DNA of 64,000 nt, taken from positions 34,035 to 98,034 of IMG/VR virus record IMGVR_UViG_3300035666_000007; one strand, given 5' to 3'. This DNA is from a virus. The notes beneath the pieces were generated by a model, which saw nothing but the letters and a program-made list of their open reading frames with translations, ran no database searches and was not told the origin of the DNA. Positions 37,105-46,800 of this stretch are shown piece by piece (positions within the stretch are counted from its first letter, which is position 1; the number at the start of each line of letters is the position of its first letter). A program made the position numbers and the translations under genes.

Positions 37105-37380
37105 ATGGGAATGCTAAGCTTTCGCATCAACGAGCAGGTCGAGCTGGAGCGAGTAGCGCTCGCTGCCGCCAAGGGGAAAGAGGGGGGCGAGGGGGGCGAA
37201 GCCTGCCTGATGCCAGGGGCGGCCAAAGCGCCGGAAGCAGAAGCAGAAGCAGAAGCAGAAGCGGAAGCTGGCGAGACCGTCCAGGCCGAATCGACTTCGG
37301 AGCTTGAAAAAATTCCAACTTCTGCTTCATCGAAGGCGGCTACAGTGAAACCACAGCCGAAAACCTCTACTCAGAAGTAG
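37105..37380 (+). CDS. Small low-complexity protein, 91 aa
   Basis: The N-terminal 25 residues look ordered (MLSFRINEQVELERVALAAA). After them comes an EA-repeat (EAEAEAEAEAEAG) coded by a GAAGCA hexanucleotide repeat near 37229-37265, then a Lys/Thr/Ser tail. Such proteins after the coat gene are often minor head or linker proteins. No family recognised. Confidence 0.6.
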   Translation: MGMLSFRINEQVELERVALAAAKGKEGGEGGEACLMPGAAKAPEAEAEAEAEAEAGETVQAESTSELEKIPTSASSKAATVKPQPKTSTQK

Positions 37381-37405
37381 ACAGATCGGAATTACGTGAA
37401 CCGAA

Positions 37406-38065
37406 ATGGCCTTCGTCTCAACGCTAGGAGCCAGTAACGCAAACTCTTTCATTAGCGTTGCGAGGGCCACGTCTCTTTTGGGTGAGCTGCCTGACAGCCC
37501 TGGTGTTGTCGGGTGGCTCGCACTGACTGAAGCGCGAAAGGAGAAAACTCTTGTTGCTGCAGCAATGGCGATCAACCCTCTCCGCTGGAAGGGGTTTGCT
37601 GCAACCTCGGTGCAATCTCTCGCCTGGCCAAGGAAAGTTAAAATCGATGGTCGCAGGCTGCCGTCTGACGAGCTGCCGCTCGATCTGGAGTACGCAGTGG
37701 CCTACATGGCTGCGTTTCTGACCACGACTGGTGGCTATACCGGGATTTCCGCTGAAAATGATGGCGGCGTTGAGCTGCAGCAGAGCGATCAATACGAAGA
37801 GGTTGACCTTGGCTCGGGAGCGCTGAGGGTTAAACTCAAAGACGAAGATCAGGGGCGGTCGGGATTTGAGTACATCCCGCCTTTCGTCATGGACATTCTA
37901 TCCAGATACATTGTTGACAGTAGTTTCAACCAGTCCTACGTGTCCAGAGCGGGCTCCGCTCGAATTACCCCGTTTTACTCAGGCGCAGCTTATGGTCGTC
38001 GCATCAGAATTGTGGGCAATGCCATATTCCCCGCCTCTGGTGGTTGGGCGAGCAATCCTCTTTGA
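37406..38065 (+). CDS. Head-tail connector, DnaT-like family, 219 aa
   Basis: The N-terminus (NSFISVARATSLLGELPDS) and the following LTEARKEKTLVAAAMAINPL with WPRK match the phage proteins annotated as DnaT-like ssDNA-binding, which structurally are head-tail connectors. YAVAYMAAFL follows. The DnaT label is misleading; the place after coat and before head closure fits the connector that sits under the portal. Confidence 0.75.
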   Translation: MAFVSTLGASNANSFISVARATSLLGELPDSPGVVGWLALTEARKEKTLVAAAMAINPLRWKGFAATSVQSLAWPRKVKIDGRRLPSDELPLDLEYAVAYMAAFLTTTGGYTGISAENDGGVELQQSDQYEEVDLGSGALRVKLKDEDQGRSGFEYIPPFVMDILSRYIVDSSFNQSYVSRAGSARITPFYSGAAYGRRIRIVGNAIFPASGGWASNPL

Positions 38066-38071
38066 TCAGTT

Positions 38072-38449
38072 ATGTCTCTTGTTGATCGAACTTTTGGAAA
38101 ACTTCCTGGGCCCTTAATTGCAAGGTGGGGAATCTCGGCTGTTTACATTAAAGCGTCCGAGAATCAGCAATACGATCCGATGACAGGAACGGTACTGGGC
38201 TACGCAGAGGAAGTTCCCTTGAAAATTCTGATTACACAGTTAAGACCAGAAGAGGTCCAGGGCCTGTATCAGATGACCGATGTTAAGTTTTTAATTGCGG
38301 CCTCTTCGCTTGGCGAATACTATCCAAGGACGACCGACTCAATTCGCTACATGCAATACGGAGCCGAAAGAACTGCCAGGGTGATTGGGATGCTGTCCTA
38401 CAGGGGTGACAATCCTATACTGCATGTAGGCGTTGGAAGGCTGGGTTAA
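38072..38449 (+). CDS. Head closure (neck) protein, 125 aa
   Basis: A compact beta-rich protein (LIARWGISAVYIKASENQQY, EVPLKILITQL, SIRYMQYGAERTARVIGML). Size and position between connector and tail-completion genes are those of a head closure protein that seals the filled head. Assignment rests on order and composition. Confidence 0.65.
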   Translation: MSLVDRTFGKLPGPLIARWGISAVYIKASENQQYDPMTGTVLGYAEEVPLKILITQLRPEEVQGLYQMTDVKFLIAASSLGEYYPRTTDSIRYMQYGAERTARVIGMLSYRGDNPILHVGVGRLG

Positions 38450-39066
38450 TGGTTGCAAGAAATGCCGGACGAGCCCCTGCTGCCCAGGTTGCCAGAAACC
38501 TGGCCGCTGCACAAAGAAGCTCGGCCAAGGAGCTTGAAAAGGGGCTTCGCAGACAGATTGCCCGTGGCGTTCAGGAATTTGCCGTCCGCTCGATGAACGA
38601 GCTGGCACAACGAGGCCCCGCCTGGAGTGGTGAATTTTCGCAGTCATGGGTTTTCGGCGCAGAAGGTCAGACTCCCGTGAGCGTAACGGCTGGCGCTCGC
38701 TCTGGAATTGGCAGGTATGGCAAAGCTGACGCGCCCGTGAGAGAAATAGAGAGACACTTGGATCGCAATGTTTCAAGATTCACCATTCTCAACACCGCGA
38801 GTCACGCCGCTATTGCAATTGACGAAGAGATGGGAGTCTTCAAGCATCAGCCTGAACCGCCGCTCAAGGAGCCCGATCTTGGCAGTGGAAGGGATCAGCC
38901 CAGTCTTCGGCACGACATTGGCGAAGATTTCGCTGGGCCAGAGGGACAGCATTCTGCCTCCAGGACCGCTGAAGAGGACTGGTTTGACACCTACGTCAAG
39001 GGGGGCGGCCTGAACAAAGACCTAAGAAACGGATTTTCGTATGGATTCCAGGACATTGGCCAATGA
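38449..39066 (+). CDS. Tail completion or neck protein (HK97 gp10-like), 205 aa
   Basis: Starts in a TAATG overlap with the head closure gene. The N-terminal helix is basic and Ala-rich (RNLAAAQRSSAKELEKGLRR) and is followed by RGPAWSGEFSQSWVFGAEG, a segment typical of HK97 gp10-type neck proteins. The C-terminus is Gly-rich and tapers off. It likely joins the tail to the head. Confidence 0.65.
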   Translation: MVARNAGRAPAAQVARNLAAAQRSSAKELEKGLRRQIARGVQEFAVRSMNELAQRGPAWSGEFSQSWVFGAEGQTPVSVTAGARSGIGRYGKADAPVREIERHLDRNVSRFTILNTASHAAIAIDEEMGVFKHQPEPPLKEPDLGSGRDQPSLRHDIGEDFAGPEGQHSASRTAEEDWFDTYVKGGGLNKDLRNGFSYGFQDIGQ

Positions 39067-39533
39067 CGGATTATCAGAAAATCAGAGCAGCGATTGAAGC
39101 CCCGCTGCTGGTCGCTTTTAACAATCAAATACCGCCTGTTCCTGTTTATTTTGACAATGTAACAGCGGTTCCACCTGATGCTCCGAAAGAATACGTTCGC
39201 GTCAATTTGACATTCGGAGAGATGAGCGAGTCCACCTTGGCGATGGCGCTTGACAGGCCGCAAGGCGCAATTGTCATTCGCTGCTTCGCGCCCAAGGGGG
39301 GAGGCGCCGCAAGGTGCCAGGAGCTTGTCTGTATGGCGGCAACTGTACTCAAGACGCTTTCGGCGACCAAAAGAGACAGCTCCGAAGTTTTTGTAAGAGT
39401 GAGATCGATGACCGGGCCCACTTTTGCTGGTGAAAGAATCGAATCCATCGAGTCTTCGATGACAAATCAAGTGACTCATTTTATGGGCAAGATCTCTGCT
39501 GGTTGGCAAGCTATTCTGCCTTGCTCTGCGTGA
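39063..39533 (+). CDS. Tail terminator protein, 156 aa
   Basis: Starts in an ATGA overlap. KIRAAIEAPLLVAF, PVPVYFDNVTAVPPD, and EYVRVNLTFGEMSE followed by GAIVIRCFAPKGGG is the usual layout of phage tail terminators, which cap the tail tube before head joining. The position directly before the tail tube gene agrees. Confidence 0.75.
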   Translation: MTDYQKIRAAIEAPLLVAFNNQIPPVPVYFDNVTAVPPDAPKEYVRVNLTFGEMSESTLAMALDRPQGAIVIRCFAPKGGGAARCQELVCMAATVLKTLSATKRDSSEVFVRVRSMTGPTFAGERIESIESSMTNQVTHFMGKISAGWQAILPCSA

Positions 39534-39596
39534 TTTGCTCTCGCTAATCTGAGGTTAGTCGGGCAGTGCCCGCATTGTCGTCCTTCCCGCAAAACA

Positions 39597-40352
39597 ATGT
39601 CTTGTGATACCACCGTCCTTACGGGCACTTCTGGGGCTTTTTACTACAAGCCGGCCAATACCGAAGCTTGCATTGTTGCAGACAGCTTTCCTGCGACCGG
39701 CTCCAACATTTCTGTTGGCACATTTCTCGGCTTTCGGGTTAACGATCCCATCGCCCTGGCGTATCCGGTTGGCGCCACTGTGACCAATGCAATTGCTGCG
39801 GGCAACTACTTTGTCAAGACCTACGACGCAGCGACTGGAATCATGACGATTTCCAGCACCGCTGGTGGAGCGGCTGCAACTGCAACTGCAAAGCCCTCTG
39901 CCTTTGGCGCCGGATACGCAACAATCGTCTACAGGGATTTCGTTCCTGTTGGCCAGGTTCGCGATTGGAGCTTCGAGATCACCCGCTCTGAGATCGATGT
40001 AACGACCATCGGTGGCGGGGCCGGCCAGTATGCGCCTTTCCGCAAGTTCGTAACTGGCTTCGCCGATGGCTCTGGAACCGCAACCATTTACACCACCGAC
40101 GAAGACACCTCGATGTCGAATCGGATGGTCGAGGACGTGATTCAACGTCGCCAGGCCGGTGCTGCTGTCAAGCTTTACATTGATCAAGTCTTTGTTGGTG
40201 GCGTCGTGAGTGATCCCGTGAGTCGTTTCATCGAAAGCAGGGTGGTCCTGACCTCTGCAAGCCTCAATGTTAATCCTGACGACGCTCAATCGGTGACACT
40301 CAACTTCCGCCCTTCCGCTGCGCCCGAGTTTGACTTCACGAAATCTGCGTAA
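39597..40352 (+). CDS. Major tail tube protein, 251 aa
   Basis: The core VGQVRDWSFEITRSEIDVTTI and a later RVVLTSASLNVNPDDAQSVT are typical of tail tube subunits, where the first strand pair builds the tube lumen. An extra loop-rich domain near the N-terminus (residues 1-110) decorates the basic fold. An AACAATG start and a strong terminator behind it suggest high expression. Two shorter relatives lie at 53970 and 54452. Confidence 0.85.
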   Translation: MSCDTTVLTGTSGAFYYKPANTEACIVADSFPATGSNISVGTFLGFRVNDPIALAYPVGATVTNAIAAGNYFVKTYDAATGIMTISSTAGGAAATATAKPSAFGAGYATIVYRDFVPVGQVRDWSFEITRSEIDVTTIGGGAGQYAPFRKFVTGFADGSGTATIYTTDEDTSMSNRMVEDVIQRRQAGAAVKLYIDQVFVGGVVSDPVSRFIESRVVLTSASLNVNPDDAQSVTLNFRPSAAPEFDFTKSA

Positions 40353-40372
40353 TTTGCTTGGTAGATTGCGGC

Positions 40373-40396
40373 AACCCCCTCGAAAGAGGGGGTTTT
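40373..40396 (+). terminator. Intrinsic terminator after the tail tube gene
   Basis: CCCCCTC-GAAA-GAGGGGG with TTTT behind it: a 7-bp GC stem closed by a GNRA-type tetraloop, with AA on the 5-prime side pairing into the T-run. Confidence 0.88.
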
Positions 40397-40480
40397 CTTG
40401 TGCGGAATCCAGCCAGCTCCTTGTCTCGCCCTCGGCGCAGCGCTCGCTGGCTACTATTCCAGTAGGGCTCGCGCTTTTCG

Positions 40481-40819
40481 GTGGCTATTCGTCCTGCCAT
40501 TTACCATCTGCTGGTTCAGCGCCGTGCCGACTATCCGCTTTGTCTGCGTTTTAAAAGCGCTGTCAGTGGACCGATAAACTTAGCTGGCTGGACTGTTGTT
40601 GCACAGGTCTGGAACAAGGCCAGAACGGTAAAGTACGCAGATTTTTCCGTTAGCTACATTGACAGGGCTGATGGACGTGTTGACCTTCTTCTGTCGGACG
40701 AAGCAACAAGCGCCCTCCCCAGTGAAGCCTTTTACGATGTTCTCTTGATCAATCCGGGTGGGGCAAAGGAATACTACCTGGAAGGCACAGTTTACACATC
40801 AGAGGGCTATAGCGCATGA
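40481..40819 (+). CDS. BppU-N-like adaptor protein before fibre 1, 112 aa
   Basis: GTG start. The domain runs RADYPLCLRFKSAV, PINLAGWTVVAQVWN, GRVDLLLSDEATSALPS and YDVLLINPGG. This is the immunoglobulin-like fold of BppU N-terminal domains that anchor receptor-binding fibres. A gene of the same type precedes fibre 2 (59862-60242). It overlaps the fibre gene by ATGA. Confidence 0.7.
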   Translation: MAIRPAIYHLLVQRRADYPLCLRFKSAVSGPINLAGWTVVAQVWNKARTVKYADFSVSYIDRADGRVDLLLSDEATSALPSEAFYDVLLINPGGAKEYYLEGTVYTSEGYSA

Positions 40820-42702
40820 CGACGGCTTCTTGCAGTAACGGGATTGTCGAGGTTCTTGTTGCGGGGCCGCAGGGGCCTGGCACTGTTGGCGCGACCTGGC
40901 TGCAGGGAGAGGGACCGCCTGGTGCGGGCATAGGCTCCAATGGCGATTTTTATCTTGATACCGAAGGCGGTGATATTTACGGACCAAAAACCAATGCGGG
41001 TTGGGGTTCGGTTATTTTCAGCATTGCAGCAGGCAGTGCGACGAATCTTGGTTACGATTCGGCTTCTCGGTTGCTGAGCAGCTCGACTGGGACCGACGTA
41101 GTTTTGCCAGAAGCTACGACAACTGTTGCTGGCTTGATGAGTAGCGGTGACAAGGCGAAAATTGCCGGCATACAACCTGGGGCTGAGGTTAACGTAAATG
41201 CTGACTGGAATGCCACGAGTGGTGACGCGCAAATCCTGAACAAGCCGCCTTTGGGGGGCGCCGCAGGGCTAAATGTTGGCACCACTGCTGGAACCGTTGC
41301 CGCTGGAAACGACGTTAGGTTAGGCGATCCTCGAATTCCGGTTGCACATAAGAGCAGTCATGCAATTGGCGGAGCCGATGCACTGACTCCCGCCGACATT
41401 GGCGCGGCAAACGCTGCGCAGGGGGCCCTGGCCGCCACTGCGGTGCAACCTGGCAGCCTCGCGGCGGTGGCCACCAGCGGTGCCTATGCCGACCTGAGCG
41501 GCAAGCCGGCAATTCCAGCCGCAGCCACGGCCACGCCGCAGCCACTGGGCACAGCAGCAGCCGGTAGCAGCTCGAATTACGCACGGGAGAACCACGTTCA
41601 CGGTATGCCGAACGCGGCGGACGTGGGCGCAGATCCATCGGGGACTGCTGCCAGTGCGGTGAGCGCACACATTGGAGACGCAGATCCGCACCCCAACAGA
41701 TACGCATCCACGGCCCAGGGAGCCCTGGCCGCCACAGCAATTCAACCAGGCAATGCAGCGCTGAGCGATGCCAGGGAGTGGAGCGCGGCAACGGTCAGCC
41801 AGGCCGAGGCTGAGGCGGGGGTCTCCACCAGCCGCCGCGCATTTTCCCCCCAGCGGGTGTTCCAGGCCGTTGCCTCCTGGTGGGCCGGAAGTGAGTTTGC
41901 GGCGAAATTGGCTGGGATTGCGACGGGTGCCACAGCAAACAGCACCGATGCGACGCTGCTGGCTCGCGCCAACCACACCGGCACGCAGGCTGTCGGGACC
42001 ATCACAGGGCTGGGCACCGCCGCCACGCTCAACCACGGCACAGCAGCTGGCAACGTGGTGAGGCTGGACCCGACGACAGGTCGGCTGCCAGCGGTTGATG
42101 GATCGCAGCTGACCGGTCTACCTGGCGGATCCGGAACCAGCTTCGGCGGCTACGCCGTTAATAACTACATCGTGCCGACAACAGGTGCTTTGGCCGCTGG
42201 TCAGGCAATCACCGCCAATCAAATTGCGCTGATGCCATTCATGGTGGAGCGTGCAATTACGCCATCTGAATTGGTAGTTAGAGTTACGACGGCTGCTTCT
42301 GGCAGTGAGTTTCAGCTGGCCATTTACGGTTCCGTCAATGGGCTGCATTCGGGAAATCCAATCTTTTCAACTGTCCCCCTCAGCGCTGGCACTACCGGAC
42401 CCATTCAGGCTGCGATGGCAGTCACACTGCAGCCCGGTGTTGTGTACTGGGGGGCGATTAACTCAAACGGCACGCCAACATTCTTGAGTGTTGCAGCAAA
42501 TAATTCATACCATTCTTCGATTGTAGGTGCCGGGACGCTATCAGAAGTGCTTTCAAATACGGGTACGTCTTTTCATTGCAGGATAGTTACAGGCCAAACG
42601 TATGGAACGTGGCCTGATCTAACAGGAGTGTCTTCTGTTGTGCCAACTTCAAACCAGCGCCGTGTACCTGTGTTTGCATTCTTGATCAACGCCCTGCCAT
42701 GA
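40816..42702 (+). CDS. Tail fibre 1, 628 aa
   Basis: A collagen-like start (GPQGPGTVGATW, GEGPPGAG) is followed by GDFYLDTEGGDIYGPKT, a motif common in phage fibres. Then come two rounds of a repeat with QGALAATA(V/I)QPG (near residues 200 and 305) and a distal domain of 190 residues with no recognised fold. Likely binds the host surface. An assembly partner is encoded right after it. Confidence 0.8.
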   Translation: MTTASCSNGIVEVLVAGPQGPGTVGATWLQGEGPPGAGIGSNGDFYLDTEGGDIYGPKTNAGWGSVIFSIAAGSATNLGYDSASRLLSSSTGTDVVLPEATTTVAGLMSSGDKAKIAGIQPGAEVNVNADWNATSGDAQILNKPPLGGAAGLNVGTTAGTVAAGNDVRLGDPRIPVAHKSSHAIGGADALTPADIGAANAAQGALAATAVQPGSLAAVATSGAYADLSGKPAIPAAATATPQPLGTAAAGSSSNYARENHVHGMPNAADVGADPSGTAASAVSAHIGDADPHPNRYASTAQGALAATAIQPGNAALSDAREWSAATVSQAEAEAGVSTSRRAFSPQRVFQAVASWWAGSEFAAKLAGIATGATANSTDATLLARANHTGTQAVGTITGLGTAATLNHGTAAGNVVRLDPTTGRLPAVDGSQLTGLPGGSGTSFGGYAVNNYIVPTTGALAAGQAITANQIALMPFMVERAITPSELVVRVTTAASGSEFQLAIYGSVNGLHSGNPIFSTVPLSAGTTGPIQAAMAVTLQPGVVYWGAINSNGTPTFLSVAANNSYHSSIVGAGTLSEVLSNTGTSFHCRIVTGQTYGTWPDLTGVSSVVPTSNQRRVPVFAFLINALP

Positions 42703-43106
42703 TTGCTTACTCCTCTACTGGCATCACGATCACGGACGATCGCGACCCGTCCCGCCCCCCGCTGGTGCTGCCGGTTGGGTCTACATCGGCTGAGGTAGAA
42801 GCAGCAGTGGCGGAGTATTCCCCGCCGGATCCGCAGCCTGATTACGACGGCTTTGGAATATGGTTGCTGACCACACCTGAAATTCAGCAGGCGTATGACA
42901 TTGCGTTTGAAGGCAACAAACTATGGGCTGGATCGCTGCCACCTGCGGTGCTGGTTGCCGCCGATGGCGAGCCAAAACACCTCCGGACTACGCTGCTCTT
43001 GCTGCGGCGCCAAGGGCTGTTGAGTCAGGAGACACTGGCAGCGATGCTGGCTGCCGGCCAGCAATGCAACCTGCCGCCTGAGTTTCTGCAGGCGCTGGGG
43101 GGTTGA
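42699..43106 (+). CDS. Hypothetical protein behind fibre 1, possible fibre chaperone, 135 aa
   Basis: It overlaps the fibre gene by ATGA. The N-terminal half is flexible (PPDPQPDYDGFGIWLLTT), and the second half is helical and Leu-rich (LRTTLLLLRRQGLLSQETLA), ending in LPPEFLQALGG. Size and place recall tail fibre assembly proteins, but no family is recognised. Confidence 0.6.
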   Translation: MIAYSSTGITITDDRDPSRPPLVLPVGSTSAEVEAAVAEYSPPDPQPDYDGFGIWLLTTPEIQQAYDIAFEGNKLWAGSLPPAVLVAADGEPKHLRTTLLLLRRQGLLSQETLAAMLAAGQQCNLPPEFLQALGG

Positions 43107-43179
43107 CAAGCGCGGCACCTGCGTTAACACACACCGCTTATCCGTTAATTTTATTTGTAAGCTTGGGCGAAAGCTGTTT

Positions 43180-43212
43180 CGAGTAGCCGCACCAGGCCGC
43201 TGCGGCTACTCG
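43180..43212. repeat. Perfect 11-bp inverted repeat
   Basis: CGAGTAGCCGC and GCGGCTACTCG around an 11-base loop in the 183-base gap after the fibre chaperone gene. No T-run on either strand, so not a standard terminator. Confidence 0.65.
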
Positions 43213-43289
43213 GACTGGCCCACTTCACCGCCAGGGATGCCTGGCACCACTGGTTGCAGTAGAGTTTTGCGGCACCCATCTCTATTTTC

Positions 43290-43661
43290 ATGACCGCCGC
43301 CGCTGCTGCCTCCACCGCCACTTCGATCAGGGCGATCGACCGCCTGCGCAAGGCGGCCAACTTTGAGCCGATCCGCCAAAGCGTCACCCTTGCCAATGGC
43401 GAAGAATTTGAATTTTACGTCAAGCCCCTGACCGCCGCTGAGCGTGAAAAAGCACAGAAGAACTCAAAATTCGCAAACGAGTTTGGCGTTCAAGTTCTTA
43501 TTCTGAAAGCTGAGGACGCAGAGGGTCAACCGTTGTTTGCGGTGGGCGAGGCCGCAATTTTGAAGCAAGAAATCGAAGACGAAGTGCTTCAAAAAATGAT
43601 TCTTTGCGTACTGCGGCCCAACGGCACTGAGGAGGAAGAAGCCGACTCCAAAAGTAATTGA
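43290..43661 (+). CDS. Tail assembly chaperone, short form, 123 aa
   Basis: An Ala-rich start leads into a charged core (SVTLANGEEFEFYVKPLTAA, FANEFGVQVLILKAEDAEG) and ends in an acidic tail. This is the layout of lambda gpG-like chaperones that coat the tape measure protein during tail assembly. It stands just before the tape measure gene, as expected, and has an overlapping downstream frame that would extend it (see next entry). Confidence 0.75.
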   Translation: MTAAAAASTATSIRAIDRLRKAANFEPIRQSVTLANGEEFEFYVKPLTAAEREKAQKNSKFANEFGVQVLILKAEDAEGQPLFAVGEAAILKQEIEDEVLQKMILCVLRPNGTEEEEADSKSN

Positions 43662-43848
43662 AAAAGAGCTTGAGCAAGACTCAAGGCTGCTTTTTTTGCT
43701 GTCGCTCGCCGACAAAAAGCACATGACCTTGAATCAGCTTAAGCAATCAGTTACAGACGAGGAAGTGCTGCTTTGGCAGGCTTTCTACTCCATTAAGGCC
43801 AAGAGAGAAAAAGCAGAGGCAGATAAAATCAGAAAGAGGAGGCGCTAG
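43653..43848 (+). CDS. Frameshifted extension of the tail assembly chaperone
   Basis: The +1 frame, open from about 43599, reads PKVIEKELEQDSRLLFLLSL, then MTLNQLKQSVTDEEVLLW and QAFYSIKAKREKAEADKIRK. MTLN-x-L...T-x-EE-hh-W is typical of the second domain of tail chaperones made by ribosomal frameshifting (gpGT type). Moving from the first frame requires +1 (or -2) rather than the common -1. Independent start at the ATG near 43723 is the alternative. Confidence 0.6.
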
Positions 43849-43861
43849 TCGCCTCTTTTTT

Positions 43862-46800
43862 ATGCCCAGGCAGTTGATTAGACTGCTGGTAGCCAGTGTA
43901 TCGAGAATGAATAGCATTGATGCCGCAATCAATGTAGTCGTCAATAATGCCTCTAAGGTAGATCGCCTTATTTCTAAGGTGAGTCAGCTTAATGCAATTG
44001 TAGAGAGCTTGAACAGGGCGCCAATTGACTTCAGTGGCTCAAGAGCAGTAAGCCAGCTTGATAGCGCAGATACTAGCCTGAAAATTTTCCAGAAAGCGGC
44101 CAAGGACGCCAAGCGCGATGTTAACGCTACTGCAAAATCGATAGATTCCTACGTAGATAGTCTTGATAGTATCCGGGGGCAGCTGGCCAAGCTTAATCCG
44201 GGGACGAAAAAATACGAAGACGCTCTTTCAAGGCAGGCCGAAATAACAGGAGAACTGATTGAGGCCAAAGAAAAATTAACAAAAGCCGAACAGGCTCTCG
44301 CGTCCGCCCAGTCGAGCGCCGCCGGACAAGAGAGTTTAATCAAGGAGGCAAAGGCAGCGCAAAAGTTAATTGGGGCCATCAATACACTTACCGACGAATA
44401 CCTGAAATATGGCGCAGTGCAGCAAAGAGGCGTTAGGGGGCAGATTCTCAAGAATCAGCCCAACTCCAGCCTTGCCGAACTTGGGGCCCAAGCGAAGGCC
44501 CTGGAGGTTGTTGCGGCCAACTCAAGAATAGCCTCTGCTGAATTTAATAGATTCACAATTGCTTCGCAAATTGCGGGTCAGAAAATTTACCAAGGCAGGC
44601 AAGAGCAGCTGAGGGCCGCAGCTTTCGGATTGTCGCCTGAGGCGCCAAGGGCAAATATTGGCAGGCAAGGGGATACTTCCCTGACCGCTGCCAGGTCTCA
44701 GATTTTAGATTTTGTAAAATCCTATGACACCGTTGTAAAAAGCGAAGCAGCAATGAGTGCCTTTGTCTCAAGGGGCTCAGAGCTTCAGTCCATTGTCCCC
44801 TATATCAGCAAAGAGTGGAAGCTGCTTGAGGATGTAATTAACAATGTCAATGCAGAGATGAAGGAAATGGTCAGCCGTGTGGCTGGTCTTCGCGGTCAAA
44901 GCTCTAAGATTCAATCCGCCCTGGGTCCAGCAACTCCCGTTGTTGCCATCCAAGGTGTTGGCGAGCAAGGGGAGGACGGATATGTCCCCGGTTCCGTGCG
45001 TGGCGCAACCCTTCAAGCTTTCAAGCAGCAAGAAGCTTATCGGAAAAAGATTGACGACTACAACACAAGGCAGGCGTTCCTTCAGGAAAGGATCGAGAAA
45101 TCAAGAGATGCTGGTCTGCTTACGGAAGAGCGATCCAGGCTGCTAATCAACAAACTGCTCGATGCCTCAGCCGACCTGGAGAGGGGCAATCTTGATGTCG
45201 CCAAATCAAAGACCATTGAGATCGAAAGACAAAGGCGGCAGCTTGAGATTATTACCAGGAATGAGGCCAAGCCTCGCTATTTTGGCATCAAGGATCTTGA
45301 CTTTCAAGACATATCCGGCAAGCTTTCCTCCGGTGGGCTTGTTCCCGGCTCGCCCCTTGGCAGGGTTTCCGAAACGACAGCAGCTGTTTCTCTCGCTCAA
45401 CAGAAAATGCGAGAAGAAGAGCGTGCCGTCGCTGATGCCTGGAAAATGCGTGGCGGGCCTGCGCTGCCGCCTGGTAGTGATGGCGCAAGCGGCAAGGGCG
45501 GTATTTACAGGACTGGCGAGTTCTCGCCGATGGACGGAAATCGTCGCCTGACCAACACGCTCGCCTCTGGTGCGATTATCGAACAATCGCTAATCAATTT
45601 ACAAAACAAGGGGGTTGACACTTCGGACAGACTTGTTCGCTTGCAGTCGGCTCTGAATGACGCAAAGCGAGATACGTTTGACATAAGTCTCAAAAATCTT
45701 GATGCGCTTTCCGATGAGGTGGGTCTGGCTGGTAAATATGCCCAACTGCAGAGGCAGATCCTTGCGGGGCAAGACAAGGCGGGCGAATCCGGCCTTCAGC
45801 AGGCCCTCAAGAGCCTTCAGGAGGCTCGCGGTGCTCGCGAAAGCTTCTTTGGCGGTGAATCTCCCGCAAAGGCGATTGATCAGATCGGGCTCGACGCCTT
45901 CGGAAACATTTCGCGCCTTTCAACTCGCGAGCTTAAGGCGTTATCCGCCACTTTCTCTGAAATGCGGGCGGTCCTTGATCCGACAATTCAGGGATTCGAT
46001 CGGCTCGATAATCAGCTTCGCGAGACGATCGGTAACATCAATCGCCAAGTCGAGCGCCGAGCGCCCGACGCCGACCTTCTGACCCGCCGCTTTGGCCCCA
46101 GGGCGGGTCGTGGTATCAGCGAAGGCCTGATCGGCGGCGCGTTCCCCTTGCTGTTTGGGCAAGGCATTGGGGCTTCGGCTGGCGGCCTTGTCGGCGGCGC
46201 CGCTGGTGGCTTCGCTGGCGGCGGACTGGGTTTTGGCTTGTCGCTGATTGGCACTGCAGCTGGCTCGGCGTTTGATACCTTTAATAACAATCTCAAAGAG
46301 GTAGCGAAAAACCTTAAAGATCCAACTGCTTCACTTGAGGCAATGAAGACGGCTGGCCTTCGGGTTACGCCGGAACTTGAATATCTGGTGCAAAAGCTTG
46401 AGTCGTCAGGTCGTGCAGCGGAAGCGCAAAGAGCCGTATTTGCCGAACTTGAGAAGCAGCTTGGGGCTGGTGGCGTTCAGCAACTGCAAGCCTTGAATGC
46501 CGAGCAGAAGGAGCTTGATCGTCAGTGGCAAGAGCTGTCGGCAACACTTACAACTTTGCTGCTCCCAGCAATTACTGGCACAATCGCAATTGTCAATGAT
46601 GTAATCAATGGATTTAAGGGTCTGGGCTCTGTCAAGCTTCCGCCGTGGCTGCAGAAGTCAATTGAAGCTGGAACCGATTTCCAGAATACGATTGGCTCTG
46701 TGGTCAATCCTGGCTTCGGCATTTCACGTCTTTTTGCCCAAAACGTAGTTAACAGAGGCCGCGAAGAAGCTGCCAAGCAGTCTGGCGCAGGCGCGGAAGA

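Noticed and set aside
37406-38065. Replication protein DnaT
   Set aside because: Resemblance is to the phage head-tail connector family that carries a DnaT-like label; gene order shows a virion role.
41320-42036. 238-codon minus-strand frame opposite fibre 1
   Set aside because: Shadow of GC-rich fibre repeats; low-complexity peptide and no operon context.
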